A DNA stretch of 64,000 bases. It comes from Paenibacillus lutimineralis. GTDB lineage: Bacteria > Bacillota > Bacilli > Paenibacillales > Paenibacillaceae. The stretch spans positions 781,501 to 845,500 of the forward strand of contig NZ_CP034346.1 in NCBI RefSeq assembly GCF_003991425.1. The letters are read 5' to 3'. Below, piece by piece: positions 1 through 8,545 of this stretch. The notes under the pieces are model-generated. The model saw nothing but the letters and a program-made list of their open reading frames with translations, did no database searches and was not told where the DNA came from. Each line of letters opens with the position of its first letter. Positions within the stretch are counted from its first letter, which is position 1. The translations under genes were made by a program, and so were the position numbers.

Positions 1-20
1 AATGCCTCATCCAGCTTCAT
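1..20 (-). CDS. 5' end of a gene cut by the window edge
   Basis: An ATG at 20-18 on the minus strand is followed by five more codons (M-K-L-D-E-A) before the edge. An AGGAGAGG ribosome site lies 6-7 nt upstream (27-34). It follows the stop of the preceding minus-strand gene by about 55 nt, so the two are probably cotranscribed. From the neighbourhood (Ndh2, PplA, a HEPPP-synthase-like protein) a polyprenyl diphosphate synthase is a reasonable guess, but six codons cannot show it. Confidence 0.5.
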
Positions 21-77
21 GATGATCCTCTCCTCTGAGTAAAAATACTTCTTGTCGTAGCAAGGAGGGCAACCCAA

Positions 78-527
78 TTATATCGCTTGGATCGCTCTGG
101 CACAATTCCCTTCGAGCTGCAGGAACCATTCCCAGCCTTCGATCAGCAGTGCATCTTTGGGATTTCCTTCTACATGTTTGATTTGAATCCGCTTAACAAT
201 GGGGGCCAGATGGGAGAGGAGGTCAAACTCCTCCCATTTCAGGCATAATTGGACATACAGACTATATAGATAGTCGCCGTTCAGTACTTTGCGTGTTAGC
301 ATCTCGCCAGTACAGCCGTCAGAGGCTGCATGGCTCTGAAGAGCGAACTTGATTGCGATGTAAATAGACAAGTGACGCTGCTTGCGGACAGGAGTGAGTT
401 CGTACTGATCCAGAACTCTGACCATAGGCAGGATGTCTTCTTGTCGTAATTCGAGGCGAATGCCAGATTCGGGCGAAATTTCACCCTGCAACAAAAGACA
501 AGCATCTTGAACGAGCTTCGTTTCCAT
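78..527 (-). CDS. Small protein, weakly like heptaprenyl diphosphate synthase component 1
   Basis: 149-aa protein with no signal peptide or membrane segment. The start is the ATG at 527, which has AAGGAGTG 9 nt upstream; the frame is open further upstream without a ribosome site. Around residues 80-95 it has a V-L-N-G-D-Y-L-Y-S-L-Y stretch. This recalls the G-D-Y-x-S-x-x-Y segment of HEPPP synthase component 1, the non-catalytic partner of the long-chain prenyl diphosphate synthase that makes menaquinone side chains. The protein is much shorter than that family (about 250 aa), so the match is partial and the name is tentative. It follows ndh2 on the same strand but is separated from it by a terminator. 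A role in making a dedicated (demethyl)menaquinone pool for the neighbouring Ndh2 is inferred from context only. Confidence 0.5.
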   Translation of the reverse strand: METKLVQDACLLLQGEISPESGIRLELRQEDILPMVRVLDQYELTPVRKQRHLSIYIAIKFALQSHAASDGCTGEMLTRKVLNGDYLYSLYVQLCLKWEEFDLLSHLAPIVKRIQIKHVEGNPKDALLIEGWEWFLQLEGNCARAIQAI

Positions 528-722
528 AGGGCACACACTCCTTAAATAGCAGGTAAGATTGCAGGGAGCCTGACACCGACTTGGCATATTCCAACGTGTA
601 ATGAAGAAATTATAACTGCAATATCATTATCATGTAAGTAAGCTAGACACTTAGATAGGAAATTATGCAAGGAAATGCCGTGATCAGTTATGGTAATCCA
701 TTAGATAAAGTGATGTTAAAAA

Positions 723-757
723 TTAGAGTAATGTACGGCAGGCGCACATTACTCTAA
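723..757 (-). terminator. Intrinsic terminator of pplA-ndh2
   Basis: Perfect 12-bp inverted repeat (TTAGAGTAATGT / ACATTACTCTAA) around an 11-nt loop. On the minus strand it is followed by a run of T. It lies directly after the ndh2 stop. Confidence 0.85.
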
Positions 758-793
758 TACGAACTATTGCTTGCTATTGCTTATATAAGAAGA

Positions 794-2671
794 TCAGTCC
801 GTATATAGATACCATCTACGAACGAGCGGGATCTTCTTCCACTGTTTCTTAAGCCATGGGAGAACATAGTAGTCCAGACCGAACATGCTGCCGGAACCAC
901 CAATCAGGGCAACGCCTGCAGTCATGTACCATAGCATTTCTGTCGAAGCCATGCTGGAGGACCAGATCATAACACCCAGACCGACTGTGACTGCCGAAGA
1001 TACAGCAGTGAACAGGCCGAGGATGAGGCAAATGCCGATTCCGATTTCTGCAAAGACCATGAAGAACTGGAATACGGTAGCAAGTGCGGTATAACCGCCA
1101 TCCGAAGTGTAGAAGAAAATATCCATGGACCAGTTCACGATGGATTTGATGAAATCCGGTACTGGCAAAGCCGTAACTGCAGTTGAAGCACTCTCTACAG
1201 CAGATGCTGCGGATTGGGCATCAACGGTTTGCGTTACTGCGCCTGCTGCTTCACTCGCGGCAGATACTGCGTCGCCAGCTTTGGTGGAAGCAGGGATCAG
1301 GAAGATGTTGTTCGGATCCTTGAAGATCTTAGGTAGTTTGTCGAGACCTTCTTCCAGCCATTTGTAGCCTACGAAGATGCGCAGCGGCACGAGCCAGAAG
1401 TTCGGCGACCGCTTGGAGAAGTGTCCGCCTACGAAGCTTCTACGATTGTTCACATGGAAGAATTCGTGCATCATATAAGTCCATACTTTGTTAAAACCGC
1501 ATACGGTGAACAAATAGTACATATTGATCATGTGCTTGAAGAACATAGCTAGGAATCCACTAACCATGAACATCTTGTTAGGCATACCAACATTCGCTAC
1601 GCCGTAGCGGCTGCCGATACATACCATCGTACCGTGGAATCCAGGCTTATAGGATTTCTTCGGTTTGTTATGCACATCAGCATGAATGTTGTGAGCAACA
1701 ATTGGTGCTGCTTGCTCGGCATTCTCAACCATTTGTGGTACAGGGCGAGTTTCGCCTTCTGGAATATAGAAGATATTATCCCCAACGATGTAGACATTTT
1801 CATGATCTACACTTTGAAGCTTGTCGTTCGTAACGATCCGTTTACGGCCTTCTTGCTTCACATCAAGTTTGCCAACGAGTTCAGAGCCTTCAACACCTGC
1901 AGTCCATACAATGGTGTCTGCTTCAAGTTCTTTATCGCCCAGAACAACACTGGATGGTTTAACACCTGTGATCTTAGCACTTGTAACGATATCAACGTTC
2001 ATCTTCTGTAGACGTTTAGCCGCTTTTTCAATCAGCTTATCCGGAAGGATAGGCAGGATCTTCGGAGCCATATCGGCAACAGTAAGCTTAACCTCGCTAG
2101 GATCAATGAAGAATTCCTTGCAGAGCTCATCGCGGAACTCAGCCAACTCACCGATCAGTTCCACACCGGTGAATCCGGCACCAACAACGATGAAGGAGAG
2201 CATTTTTTTCCGTTTGGCAGCATTCGTCTCTTTAGCCGCTTCGCTGAACATGCGGCGAACTTGATCTTTCAGACGAACAGCATCCTCATAGGACCACAAT
2301 GTGAGGGAATGCTCTTCAGCGCCTGGAATGCCGAAGAATGTTGGCTTACAACCAGTACCGATGACGAGATAATCGTATTTGTAGGTGTTGTTAGCCGAGT
2401 GAAGCTGTTTGGCATTGAAATCGATGTTGTCGATGGAATCGAGCACGACATCTACTTTTTGGCCTTGGAAGATTTTCTTCAGCTCAATCTTAACTGAATC
2501 TTCTGGAGCACGGTTTGCTGCCACTTCATGCAATTCAGTTAGCAGAGTGTGGTAAGGATTGCGATCGATCAGTTGGATTTCAACATCTTTATCTTTTTTG
2601 AACAGCTTCGCTAGATGTTTGGATGTCGTAACGCCGCCGTAACCGCCGCCTAGAACGACAATTTTCTTCAA
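794..2671 (-). CDS. ndh2: Type II NADH dehydrogenase with C-terminal membrane (DoxX-like) domain
   Basis: About 625 aa. Residues 1 to about 400 form a two-dinucleotide-fold flavoprotein: a GGGYGG FAD loop at residues 8-13, a second V-G-A-G-F-T-G nucleotide loop near residue 160 for NADH, and a Y-I-V-G-D-N FAD segment near residue 295. This part oxidises NADH and reduces quinone without pumping protons. The C-terminal third holds several hydrophobic segments of DoxX type. They are split by an Ala/Thr/Ser-rich linker at about residues 460-500. Ordinary NDH-2 enzymes are about 400 aa. The long form with a membrane extension is the one found in Listeria-type EET loci, where it feeds a separate quinone pool. 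The preferred start is TTG at 2671, with AAGAAGGTG 6 nt upstream and product M-K-K-I-V-V; a GTG at 2680 overlaps the ribosome site. It lies 46-55 nt downstream of pplA, probably in one transcript. Confidence 0.92.
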   Translation of the reverse strand: MKKIVVLGGGYGGVTTSKHLAKLFKKDKDVEIQLIDRNPYHTLLTELHEVAANRAPEDSVKIELKKIFQGQKVDVVLDSIDNIDFNAKQLHSANNTYKYDYLVIGTGCKPTFFGIPGAEEHSLTLWSYEDAVRLKDQVRRMFSEAAKETNAAKRKKMLSFIVVGAGFTGVELIGELAEFRDELCKEFFIDPSEVKLTVADMAPKILPILPDKLIEKAAKRLQKMNVDIVTSAKITGVKPSSVVLGDKELEADTIVWTAGVEGSELVGKLDVKQEGRKRIVTNDKLQSVDHENVYIVGDNIFYIPEGETRPVPQMVENAEQAAPIVAHNIHADVHNKPKKSYKPGFHGTMVCIGSRYGVANVGMPNKMFMVSGFLAMFFKHMINMYYLFTVCGFNKVWTYMMHEFFHVNNRRSFVGGHFSKRSPNFWLVPLRIFVGYKWLEEGLDKLPKIFKDPNNIFLIPASTKAGDAVSAASEAAGAVTQTVDAQSAASAVESASTAVTALPVPDFIKSIVNWSMDIFFYTSDGGYTALATVFQFFMVFAEIGIGICLILGLFTAVSSAVTVGLGVMIWSSSMASTEMLWYMTAGVALIGGSGSMFGLDYYVLPWLKKQWKKIPLVRRWYLYTD

Positions 2672-2726
2672 AAGGGTCACCTTCTTATATAGTAATTAAT
2701 CGCACAAGGCGAATTGTTGCATTGCC

Positions 2727-3623
2727 TTATTTTGCTTGTTCAAGCGCTTTGTTAGCCAAGTCGTAGTACGATTGTACAGAGATCGATACACCAGAGATTG
2801 CATCGGTCTTGCCTTCTTCATTGAATTTCAGAGCAGCAGAGTCTTGATTTTCAACGAGGTATTGTTCAGCTTTTGCTGCTTCTTCATGCCAGTCTGCTTG
2901 ACCGCCTGCAGATTTGATATCGTATTTGCCATCCATGGAAGCTTGTTTCTTGCTTTCGCCAGCTTCATTTACGCCACCGAAGTCTGCTTTAACAATTTTA
3001 CCGGCTGCAACAACGATATCAACGGTATCTTTCCAGCCAGTCTTTCCGAAAGCGTCGCCTTCTGCATGGTAAGTTCCGTCTTTGTAAGGACCTACTTCAA
3101 CCGGGCCTGCATCAAGAGCAGCTTTTGCCAAGTTAACGAAATCTCCAACATGGATAGATACGCCGGATACAGCATCAGTTTTGCCTTCATCAGTCAAAGT
3201 GATTGCTGCTGGATCTTGTTTTTCAATCAGGAATTTATCGAGAGCTTCAGCTTGTTCATGCCATTCGGAAGCAGCGCCGCCAGCCTTCATTCCATATTTG
3301 CCATCTTTGGAATAAGTGATTTTGTCTACAGGAGCTTTTTCGCTGATTCCATTCCATTCTACATCGGTAATTTTACCGCCGGATACAGTCAGGGTCATGA
3401 TGGACTGCCAACCGGAGTTAGCGTCAACCTCACCCTTGGCGAAGTATACACCATCTTTATAAGTGCCTGCTTCTGCATTAGTACTTGCATTGTTACTGCT
3501 GTTGTTCGTAGTTGTGTTACCTGCTGCTGCATTGCCGTCTTCGTTCTTGTTGCTAGAGCCGCAGCCTGCAAGGAGACCGAGCAACAATACGCTGCTAAGC
3601 AAGATAATAGAAGCTTTTTTCAT
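2727..3623 (-). CDS. pplA: PplA-like lipoprotein with two FMN-binding domains
   Basis: 298-aa lipoprotein: signal peptide ending in the lipobox L-L-A-G-C at about residue 20, then an Asn/Thr/Ser-rich tether. Two repeated FMN-binding domains follow, at about residues 55-180 and 185-298. Each ends in a flavin-attachment motif (D-A-V-S-G-V-S-I and D-A-I-S-G-V-S-I), matching the D-x-x-S-G-x-S/T consensus in which an ApbE/FmnB-type enzyme links FMN to the last Ser/Thr. In Listeria, PplA carries electrons from the quinone pool to extracellular acceptors. ATG at 3623 has GGAGG 8 nt upstream; the frame runs further upstream without a ribosome site. First gene before ndh2. No fmnB, eetA or eetB lies in this window; they may sit beyond the left edge. 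Confidence 0.9.
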   Translation of the reverse strand: MKKASIILLSSVLLLGLLAGCGSSNKNEDGNAAAGNTTTNNSSNNASTNAEAGTYKDGVYFAKGEVDANSGWQSIMTLTVSGGKITDVEWNGISEKAPVDKITYSKDGKYGMKAGGAASEWHEQAEALDKFLIEKQDPAAITLTDEGKTDAVSGVSIHVGDFVNLAKAALDAGPVEVGPYKDGTYHAEGDAFGKTGWKDTVDIVVAAGKIVKADFGGVNEAGESKKQASMDGKYDIKSAGGQADWHEEAAKAEQYLVENQDSAALKFNEEGKTDAISGVSISVQSYYDLANKALEQAK

Positions 3624-3713
3624 GATAATGACCTCCAGTTTGTATTTAAGATTTATATTAAAATGTTTTGGACATTTTAATAATGAAGCATTGGGATGTG
3701 GTATCCCAGGCTT

Positions 3714-3803
3714 AGTGAATGTAATCACAAAAGCATTGTTCGATGGAATTTTAGCATATAAACATACGTTGCAATGTGAAAAATGTCACTGAGTATGTGA
3801 CAT
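3714..3803 (-). promoter_or_regulatory. pplA promoter region with CRP/FNR-type sites
   Basis: Two near-consensus TGTGA-N6-TCACA boxes lie here: 3775-3790 (TGTGA/TCACT) and 3714-3729 (AGTGA/TCACA), each with one mismatch. A separate dyad has perfect 7-bp arms, ATGTCAC 3783-3789 and GTGACAT 3797-3803, separated by 7 bp. A weak -10 (TAAAAT, minus strand, 3753-3748) would place the start near 3741, putting the 3775-3790 box at about -41.5, the usual class II activation position. FNR is the obvious candidate for an anaerobic electron-transfer gene, but any CRP/FNR relative could bind. Confidence 0.55.
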
Positions 3804-3809
3804 AAAACA

Positions 3810-3857
3810 ATCCCCTGTATGCGGACAAAATCAGATATACCGCGGTATTCAGGGGAT
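3810..3857 (-). terminator. Hairpin between the antiporter gene and pplA
   Basis: Outer perfect 8-bp arms ATCCCCTG (3810-3817) and CAGGGGAT (3850-3857), with an inner GCGG/CCGC pairing. On the minus strand TTGTTTTAT follows, so it could end antiporter transcription before the pplA promoter. The T run is interrupted, hence moderate confidence. Confidence 0.5.
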
Positions 3858-3870
3858 GGAAACGATTACT
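3857..3870. promoter_or_regulatory. cre-like sequence
   Basis: TGGAAACGATTACT matches the CcpA consensus TGNAANCGNTNNCA at all defined positions but the last. It lies about 235 bp before pplA and just after the antiporter gene. A chance match is possible. Confidence 0.3.
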
Positions 3871-3988
3871 TTGATTTTAAATAATTTTTTAATTTATTTT
3901 TTAAATATTTTTAGGAGGACATATTTTTCTCCATTTAATAGAAGCATTCCGAATTATAGGCTAATTTTCTTGTTGGGCGATTCCACTT

Positions 3989-5431
3989 TTATATGAAAAT
4001 CTTTTTGATCTTCTCACGATGCGCCTTCGGACCAAGCACATAAAGTGTATCGCCAGCATGAATAGTCGTATTGCCACGTGGGGTCACAATCTGTTCACCG
4101 CGAATTACTGCAGTGACAAGCGCCTCCTCCGGTAGATCGAGTTCCTGCAATTCTTTGCCAACCACACTCATTTCCGGAAGAACAAATAAATGGTTGATCT
4201 CCGATTTCGTCTTGCCCAGTGCGACGAGTTCAAGCAGGGAGTAATTCGGGCGTTTCGTTGCATCGGTCAGACCGAGCCTCTCGGCCAAGGGAGAGATCGT
4301 TGCCCCTTGAATGACCGCTGAGGTAAGTACGACGAAGAAGACGACATTGAAGTATAACGTTCCATTAGGCAGCCCGCTCATCAGCGGATATGTAGCCAGT
4401 ACGATCGGAACAGCTCCGCGCAGTCCAGACCAGGATAGCAGTATTTTTTCTTTGAAAGGGAGCTTGGTGAAAAGAGTGCTGATAAACACCCCGATTGGAC
4501 GGGCGACGAACATGAGCAGCATGGAGAGAGCAAGACCTGGAAGCATTATTGTCGGTAGCTGACTCGGGAATACGAGCAGTCCGAGTAGGGTGAACATCGT
4601 AATTTGCATGATCCAGCCAAAGCCTTCGTTGAATTGCAGAATCGACTGTTGATGGGTCAGGTCGCTGTTACCCAGCACCAGGGCCATGACATATACAGCG
4701 AGCAGCCCGCTGCCATGAAGTAAGGCGGCAACGCCGTAGGTCAGAATCGAGAAGGCAATAGCCATAACCGGATAGAGACCCGCAGAATTGAAGTTCATAT
4801 TGTTGATTGTCTTTACAGCGATCCATCCGAGAAGGAGACCTAATACTAGCCCCAGTCCCATATCACGGATAAAGTTGAAGATTAGCGGTAGGATCGCATG
4901 ATCGGGCCGGTCGATCCATTCAATGAGCGTCACAGTAAGAAAGACAGCCATGGGATCATTGCTGCCAGACTCCGCCTCAAGCGTCGAAGAGATGCGTTCT
5001 TTAATATTTTTACCGCTAAGCACTGAAAATACCGCAGCCGCATCCGTTGAACCGACGATAGCGCCGAACAACAGCGCCTCCGCCAAGGATAAATCAAGAA
5101 TATACATCGCGCAGATGCCAATAACAACGGTGGTTATGATGACTCCGAACGTGGCTAATGACAATGCGGTAGGGATGACGGGTTTGATAGTCTGGAATTT
5201 CGTCTGCATTCCGCCTCCCAGCAAGATCACAATCAAGGCGAAGGTTCCGACCAGTTGTGCCAAGAAAGCATTGTCGAAATAGATGAATCGATTGAGAACC
5301 ATTCCTGCAGCAATAAAGAACACGAGTGCGGGCAAGCCAAAGCGGGATGAGAATTTGGTTGCGAAAACACCGATAAGCAACAGGCTGGCCAGTAGGATTA
5401 CGATGGAATTTGTCATAGTTGTGAGATCCAT
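3989..5431 (-). CDS. Potassium/proton antiporter, CPA1 family with TrkA-C domain
   Basis: 480 aa. About twelve to thirteen hydrophobic segments fill residues 1-390 in the Na+/H+ exchanger fold, with the family's A-x-x-x-S-T-D-A-A-A-V segment near residue 130. A soluble C-terminal TrkA-C (RCK-C) module at about residues 405-480 ends in L-x-V-L-G-P. This layout is typical of NhaP2/CvrA-type K+(Na+)/H+ antiporters at the cytoplasmic membrane; the RCK-C part usually binds a regulatory nucleotide. ATG at 5431 has GGAGGCAGG upstream. Transcribed divergently from the HD-GYP gene across a 130-bp AT-rich gap. K+ rather than Na+ specificity is inferred from the domain layout. Confidence 0.85.
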   Translation of the reverse strand: MDLTTMTNSIVILLASLLLIGVFATKFSSRFGLPALVFFIAAGMVLNRFIYFDNAFLAQLVGTFALIVILLGGGMQTKFQTIKPVIPTALSLATFGVIITTVVIGICAMYILDLSLAEALLFGAIVGSTDAAAVFSVLSGKNIKERISSTLEAESGSNDPMAVFLTVTLIEWIDRPDHAILPLIFNFIRDMGLGLVLGLLLGWIAVKTINNMNFNSAGLYPVMAIAFSILTYGVAALLHGSGLLAVYVMALVLGNSDLTHQQSILQFNEGFGWIMQITMFTLLGLLVFPSQLPTIMLPGLALSMLLMFVARPIGVFISTLFTKLPFKEKILLSWSGLRGAVPIVLATYPLMSGLPNGTLYFNVVFFVVLTSAVIQGATISPLAERLGLTDATKRPNYSLLELVALGKTKSEINHLFVLPEMSVVGKELQELDLPEEALVTAVIRGEQIVTPRGNTTIHAGDTLYVLGPKAHREKIKKIFI

Positions 5432-5558
5432 AGCCTGCCTCCATGATTTTATTAGTCCTTACCGTATTATTATACAAACCATTTTTTTTATTTGCATACA
5501 GTTATGAAAAGTTGGCCCTCGTTTGCCGATAAATAAAGGAAGAAGATGGCAAGTACAC

Positions 5559-7106
5559 ATGGAAGGAATGAGCATTCCCTTGACGATATATAAGACATTC
5601 GTCTCTCGTCTTCTGTTTATGTATGCAATAGGTACTTTGTTAGCCATCGCAACCGTTGGTGGGTTAATGATATTTATGCCATTCAGTCTTGAGCGACAGG
5701 AGCGCCAGATCATTATAGGCATCCTGGCGATATCAACATGTATCATGTTGATCCTAGAATGGCTTGTCTTCAGGCTTCAGATAAGGCCAATTAGAGTTGC
5801 CTTTTATGAAGATGTAGAGAGCTATCAAACCTATCAGAACATCTATTTTCGTACACATCGCTTCCCGGAACTTGCCGTCAAACGGATCGTTGGCCCTCAT
5901 TTATTCGGCTTGATGCTGCCTATGGTCGGTCTAACCGGGCTATTCATCCATTTGGGAAAATTATCGATTCCTTATTATTACATCGTGCTGGTATTCGTTA
6001 CTGGGGTACTGATTGTCGGCATGCACACGTTAATCGAATTCTACTCGACCTATTATTTTATCCGTCCGGTCCTGATAGAGCTGTCCGCTCGGTCTTATGC
6101 ACAGTTCAGCAAGGAATTATCCCTCGGTGGCCGAGTGTTCTTCCCGTTGAAGCGTAAATTAAGATGGAGTTTTTTCCTGATGGGGGCGTTCCCGCTCCTG
6201 CTCTACAGCCTGTCCGTTCAATTTGGGGTAGAGGGCTGGGAATTAGGCAGAGTGACCTCTTGGTATTGGGCGATTGGGGTGTTGACAGTAGGACTAGGGT
6301 TCTCATTCATCGGTTCTCGATTGTTTACTCGTGAGATCGTCATGCCCATTCAGCATTTATATGAACGGATGTCTGACGTGCAAATCGGCTATATGCATAC
6401 GAGTGCCAGCGACCTCTTCTCGGATGAGTTCTCTCGTCTCGTATGGGGATTTAATCACATGCTACGCGGTATCAATGTGCAGCATGTTCGTAATAACCAG
6501 CTGGTGGAGAGTTATTTCGCCACGTTAGCCGCTGCACTGGATGCAAGGGATCCGTATACTGCGGGACACTCCTTACGTGTAGCTGATTATGCAGTGCTGA
6601 TCGGCAAGCTGGCTAAACTGAGTGAAGAGGAGATCAATGAACTACGTAAATCAGCGTTATTGCATGATATCGGTAAGATTGGGATCCGTGATTCCGTGCT
6701 ATTAAAAGAGGGCAAGCTGACCGACGAGGAATGGGAGCAGGTCAAGGATCATCCGGTGCTTGGAGAGACGATATTGAGACAGGTTGAGCCTGCAAGCTTC
6801 ATGGCTCTGATTCTGCCAGGCGTAAGATCGCATCATGAGCGATATGATGGCAGGGGATATCCGGATGCTCTTAAGGGAGAGGACATTCCTCTGTTCGGAC
6901 GGATCATCGCGGTCGCAGATGCCTTTGATGCAATGACCTCGGATCGTCCATATCGTGCTGGATTGGATAGACAGATGGCGTTGAACATCCTGGAGGAAGG
7001 TCGGGGGACTCAGTGGGACCCTTATTTTGTCGCACTGTTCGTCGAGAGAATGCGAAAAGACGATTTCGATGAATATACGTCTGATATACGAAGAACAAGT
7101 CCTTAG
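5559..7106 (+). CDS. Membrane HAMP / HD-GYP domain phosphodiesterase
   Basis: About 515 aa. Residues 1-270 hold several membrane helices with no recognised sensor. A HAMP-like linker follows (about 270-320), then a complete HD-GYP domain (about 325-490). The metal and catalytic motifs are present: H-S-x-R-V, H-D-I-G-K-I-G, H-P-x-x-G, H-H-E-R-Y-D-G-R-G-Y-P and A-D-A-F-D-A-M-T-S-D-R-P-Y-R. Such domains hydrolyse cyclic di-GMP or related dinucleotides. No GGDEF domain is fused or nearby. The start is uncertain: ATG 5559 is the first ATG, with AAGGAAGAAG about 12 nt upstream; a second ATG lies at 5568, and a TTG at 5523 has no ribosome site. Confidence 0.9.
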   Translation: MEGMSIPLTIYKTFVSRLLFMYAIGTLLAIATVGGLMIFMPFSLERQERQIIIGILAISTCIMLILEWLVFRLQIRPIRVAFYEDVESYQTYQNIYFRTHRFPELAVKRIVGPHLFGLMLPMVGLTGLFIHLGKLSIPYYYIVLVFVTGVLIVGMHTLIEFYSTYYFIRPVLIELSARSYAQFSKELSLGGRVFFPLKRKLRWSFFLMGAFPLLLYSLSVQFGVEGWELGRVTSWYWAIGVLTVGLGFSFIGSRLFTREIVMPIQHLYERMSDVQIGYMHTSASDLFSDEFSRLVWGFNHMLRGINVQHVRNNQLVESYFATLAAALDARDPYTAGHSLRVADYAVLIGKLAKLSEEEINELRKSALLHDIGKIGIRDSVLLKEGKLTDEEWEQVKDHPVLGETILRQVEPASFMALILPGVRSHHERYDGRGYPDALKGEDIPLFGRIIAVADAFDAMTSDRPYRAGLDRQMALNILEEGRGTQWDPYFVALFVERMRKDDFDEYTSDIRRTSP

Positions 7107-7125
7107 AACATAAGGACTTGTTTTG
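7095..7125 (+). terminator. Intrinsic terminator of the HD-GYP gene
   Basis: Perfect 11-bp arms ACAAGTCCTTA / TAAGGACTTGT with a 5-nt loop, followed by TTTT. The stem overlaps the stop codon. Confidence 0.85.
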
Positions 7126-7139
7126 TTATTATATACGGT

Positions 7140-7829
7140 TTATAAATTCATGTCTTGGTCAGGGCGGGGCGGCTTGTTAAGCGTAGCACGTGGGATCGAC
7201 TGACGTGAACGAGAATAAGAGTTCCATGCTTTCGTAACGAGGATGAATGCAATCTCTCCTAGCAGCATGGAGCCCAGTGCATCGTATATGACATGCTGTT
7301 TGACCAGCAGTGTTGATACAATGATTGTCATTGCTCCGATGACGAAGGCGGCTTTAATGGATTTACGCATCGTTTTCGCGGCCAAGGCTCCCCTCATTAT
7401 GACGTAGGAGTGCAGAGCATGAATGCTCGGGAAGCAGTTATATGGGTTGTCCACGCCATAGACAAAGTCGAGCAACAGCTTTCGGTCCCAACGGTCCGGG
7501 AACACCTCAGGACGTATTACCGTCGTCTGGTAGAAGAAATAGATCAGGTAGCAGACGATAAGCCCGATGTTCATAACAATAAGGGTGCGGTAGTAGGCTG
7601 ATCTGTCCTTCAAACAGAGATACATGATACCGATGATGATATAAGGGTACCAGCCTATATAGGGGATAGCCATTGCCGGTATTAACGGCAGACGATCATC
7701 AATTGGTGAGGAGAGTACATGAATAGGTCGCCCTCCATGATTGAGCAAGCCGTAGAACAAGCCCATCAGGCCAACAGAAGCCGAGAATAATAAAGCTCGT
7801 AGATAAGATTTGGATAGGAACTGCCGCAA
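7140..7829 (-). CDS. PAP2-superfamily membrane phosphatase
   Basis: 229 aa with about six membrane segments. PAP2-type motifs are present: N-C-F-P-S-I-H-A-L-H near residue 130 (motif 2, catalytic His) and S-T-L-L-V-K-Q-H-V-I-Y-D near residue 175 (motif 3, His and Asp of the charge relay). The variant resembles the PAP2_3 / inositolphosphotransferase-like branch, which acts on lipid phosphates or transfers phospho-head groups at the outer membrane face. The substrate cannot be told from sequence. Start is TTG at 7829 with AAGGTGGTG upstream. Convergent with the HD-GYP gene. Confidence 0.8.
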   Translation of the reverse strand: MRQFLSKSYLRALLFSASVGLMGLFYGLLNHGGRPIHVLSSPIDDRLPLIPAMAIPYIGWYPYIIIGIMYLCLKDRSAYYRTLIVMNIGLIVCYLIYFFYQTTVIRPEVFPDRWDRKLLLDFVYGVDNPYNCFPSIHALHSYVIMRGALAAKTMRKSIKAAFVIGAMTIIVSTLLVKQHVIYDALGSMLLGEIAFILVTKAWNSYSRSRQSIPRATLNKPPRPDQDMNL

Positions 7830-7852
7830 GAATACACCACCTTATAGAGGTT

Positions 7853-8019
7853 GTTCAAAAAGGCCGCTTTTGATCACGAAGTAGATCATGAAGCTATTCG
7901 ACATCGAATCTTGAATTCAGCCGGGCCTTCCGGTGCTCACGTACCTACTACGTACGCTCCGCTCCTCAGGCCCTAGCTTCATTCAACCTTCTCGGTGCTG
8001 AAAACCGGCCTTTTTGAAC
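7853..8019 (+). repeat. Dispersed palindromic repeat, copy A (full length, 167 bp)
   Basis: Perfect 14-bp terminal inverted repeats GTTCAAAAAGGCCG / CGGCCTTTTTGAAC enclose a GC-rich interior with smaller dyads such as CGTAC/GTACG. It is closely related to copy B at 52864-53029 along its length. It accounts for most of the 320-bp gap between the PAP2 gene and ridA; the rest is ridA upstream DNA. No transposase is encoded. The outer flank AGAGGTT also recurs next to other copies. Confidence 0.85.
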
Positions 8020-8151
8020 TTTAATTAAGCTGAAAATTAATGCCGATAGCATTATAATAACAACTTTGCAGCCGAGAAGGAAATGTAAGGTTGCCACAGA
8101 CACTGGTTAGTGGATACAATAATTGAAAATTAGTAAAAAGGTGGGGTTGAA

Positions 8152-8529
8152 ATGGCAAAACAGATGATATCAACAACATCGGCACCCGGGGCGATTGGCC
8201 CTTATTCGCAAGCTGTACAAGTTGGCGATTACATATTTACCTCAGGGCAGCTTGGCTTGATTCCAGAGACAGGACAGTTAGCGGAGGGCATTGAGGCACA
8301 GACGACCCAGTCGCTTCGAAATGTGAGCGCCATTCTGGAAGCGGCAGGCTCCAACTTGGACCGGGTTGTGAAGACCACCGTATTCCTTAAGGACATGAAT
8401 GATTTTAGCAAGGTTAATGAAATTTACGGCTCATTTTTCACCGAGCCTCATCCGGCAAGAAGTGCTATAGAAGTAGCTCGTTTACCGAAGGATGGGCTGG
8501 TTGAGATCGAAGTCATCGCTATAAAATAA
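8152..8529 (+). CDS. ridA: RidA family reactive-imine deaminase
   Basis: 125 aa, the standard RidA (YjgF/YER057c/UK114) length. It has the family's A-P-x-A-I-G-P-Y-S-Q-A opening, the Q-L-G-L-x-P-E-T-G segment, the conserved substrate-binding Arg in P-A-R-S-A-I-E-V at about residue 104, and the C-terminal E-I-E-V-I-A-I. RidA hydrolyses 2-aminoacrylate and related enamine/imine intermediates released by PLP enzymes such as threonine and serine dehydratases, which protects PLP enzymes. ATG at 8152 with AAGGTGGGG upstream. Monocistronic, with its own terminator. Confidence 0.95.
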   Translation: MAKQMISTTSAPGAIGPYSQAVQVGDYIFTSGQLGLIPETGQLAEGIEAQTTQSLRNVSAILEAAGSNLDRVVKTTVFLKDMNDFSKVNEIYGSFFTEPHPARSAIEVARLPKDGLVEIEVIAIK

Positions 8530-8545
8530 CAGAATTTGAATGAGA

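Noticed and set aside
2736..3680. Long plus-strand open frame opposite pplA
   Set aside because: It is antisense to a clear lipoprotein gene, has no ribosome site, and its composition reflects the pplA codons.
7853..8019. Insertion sequence
   Set aside because: It has inverted ends but is 167 bp long and codes for nothing; treated as a non-autonomous repeat.
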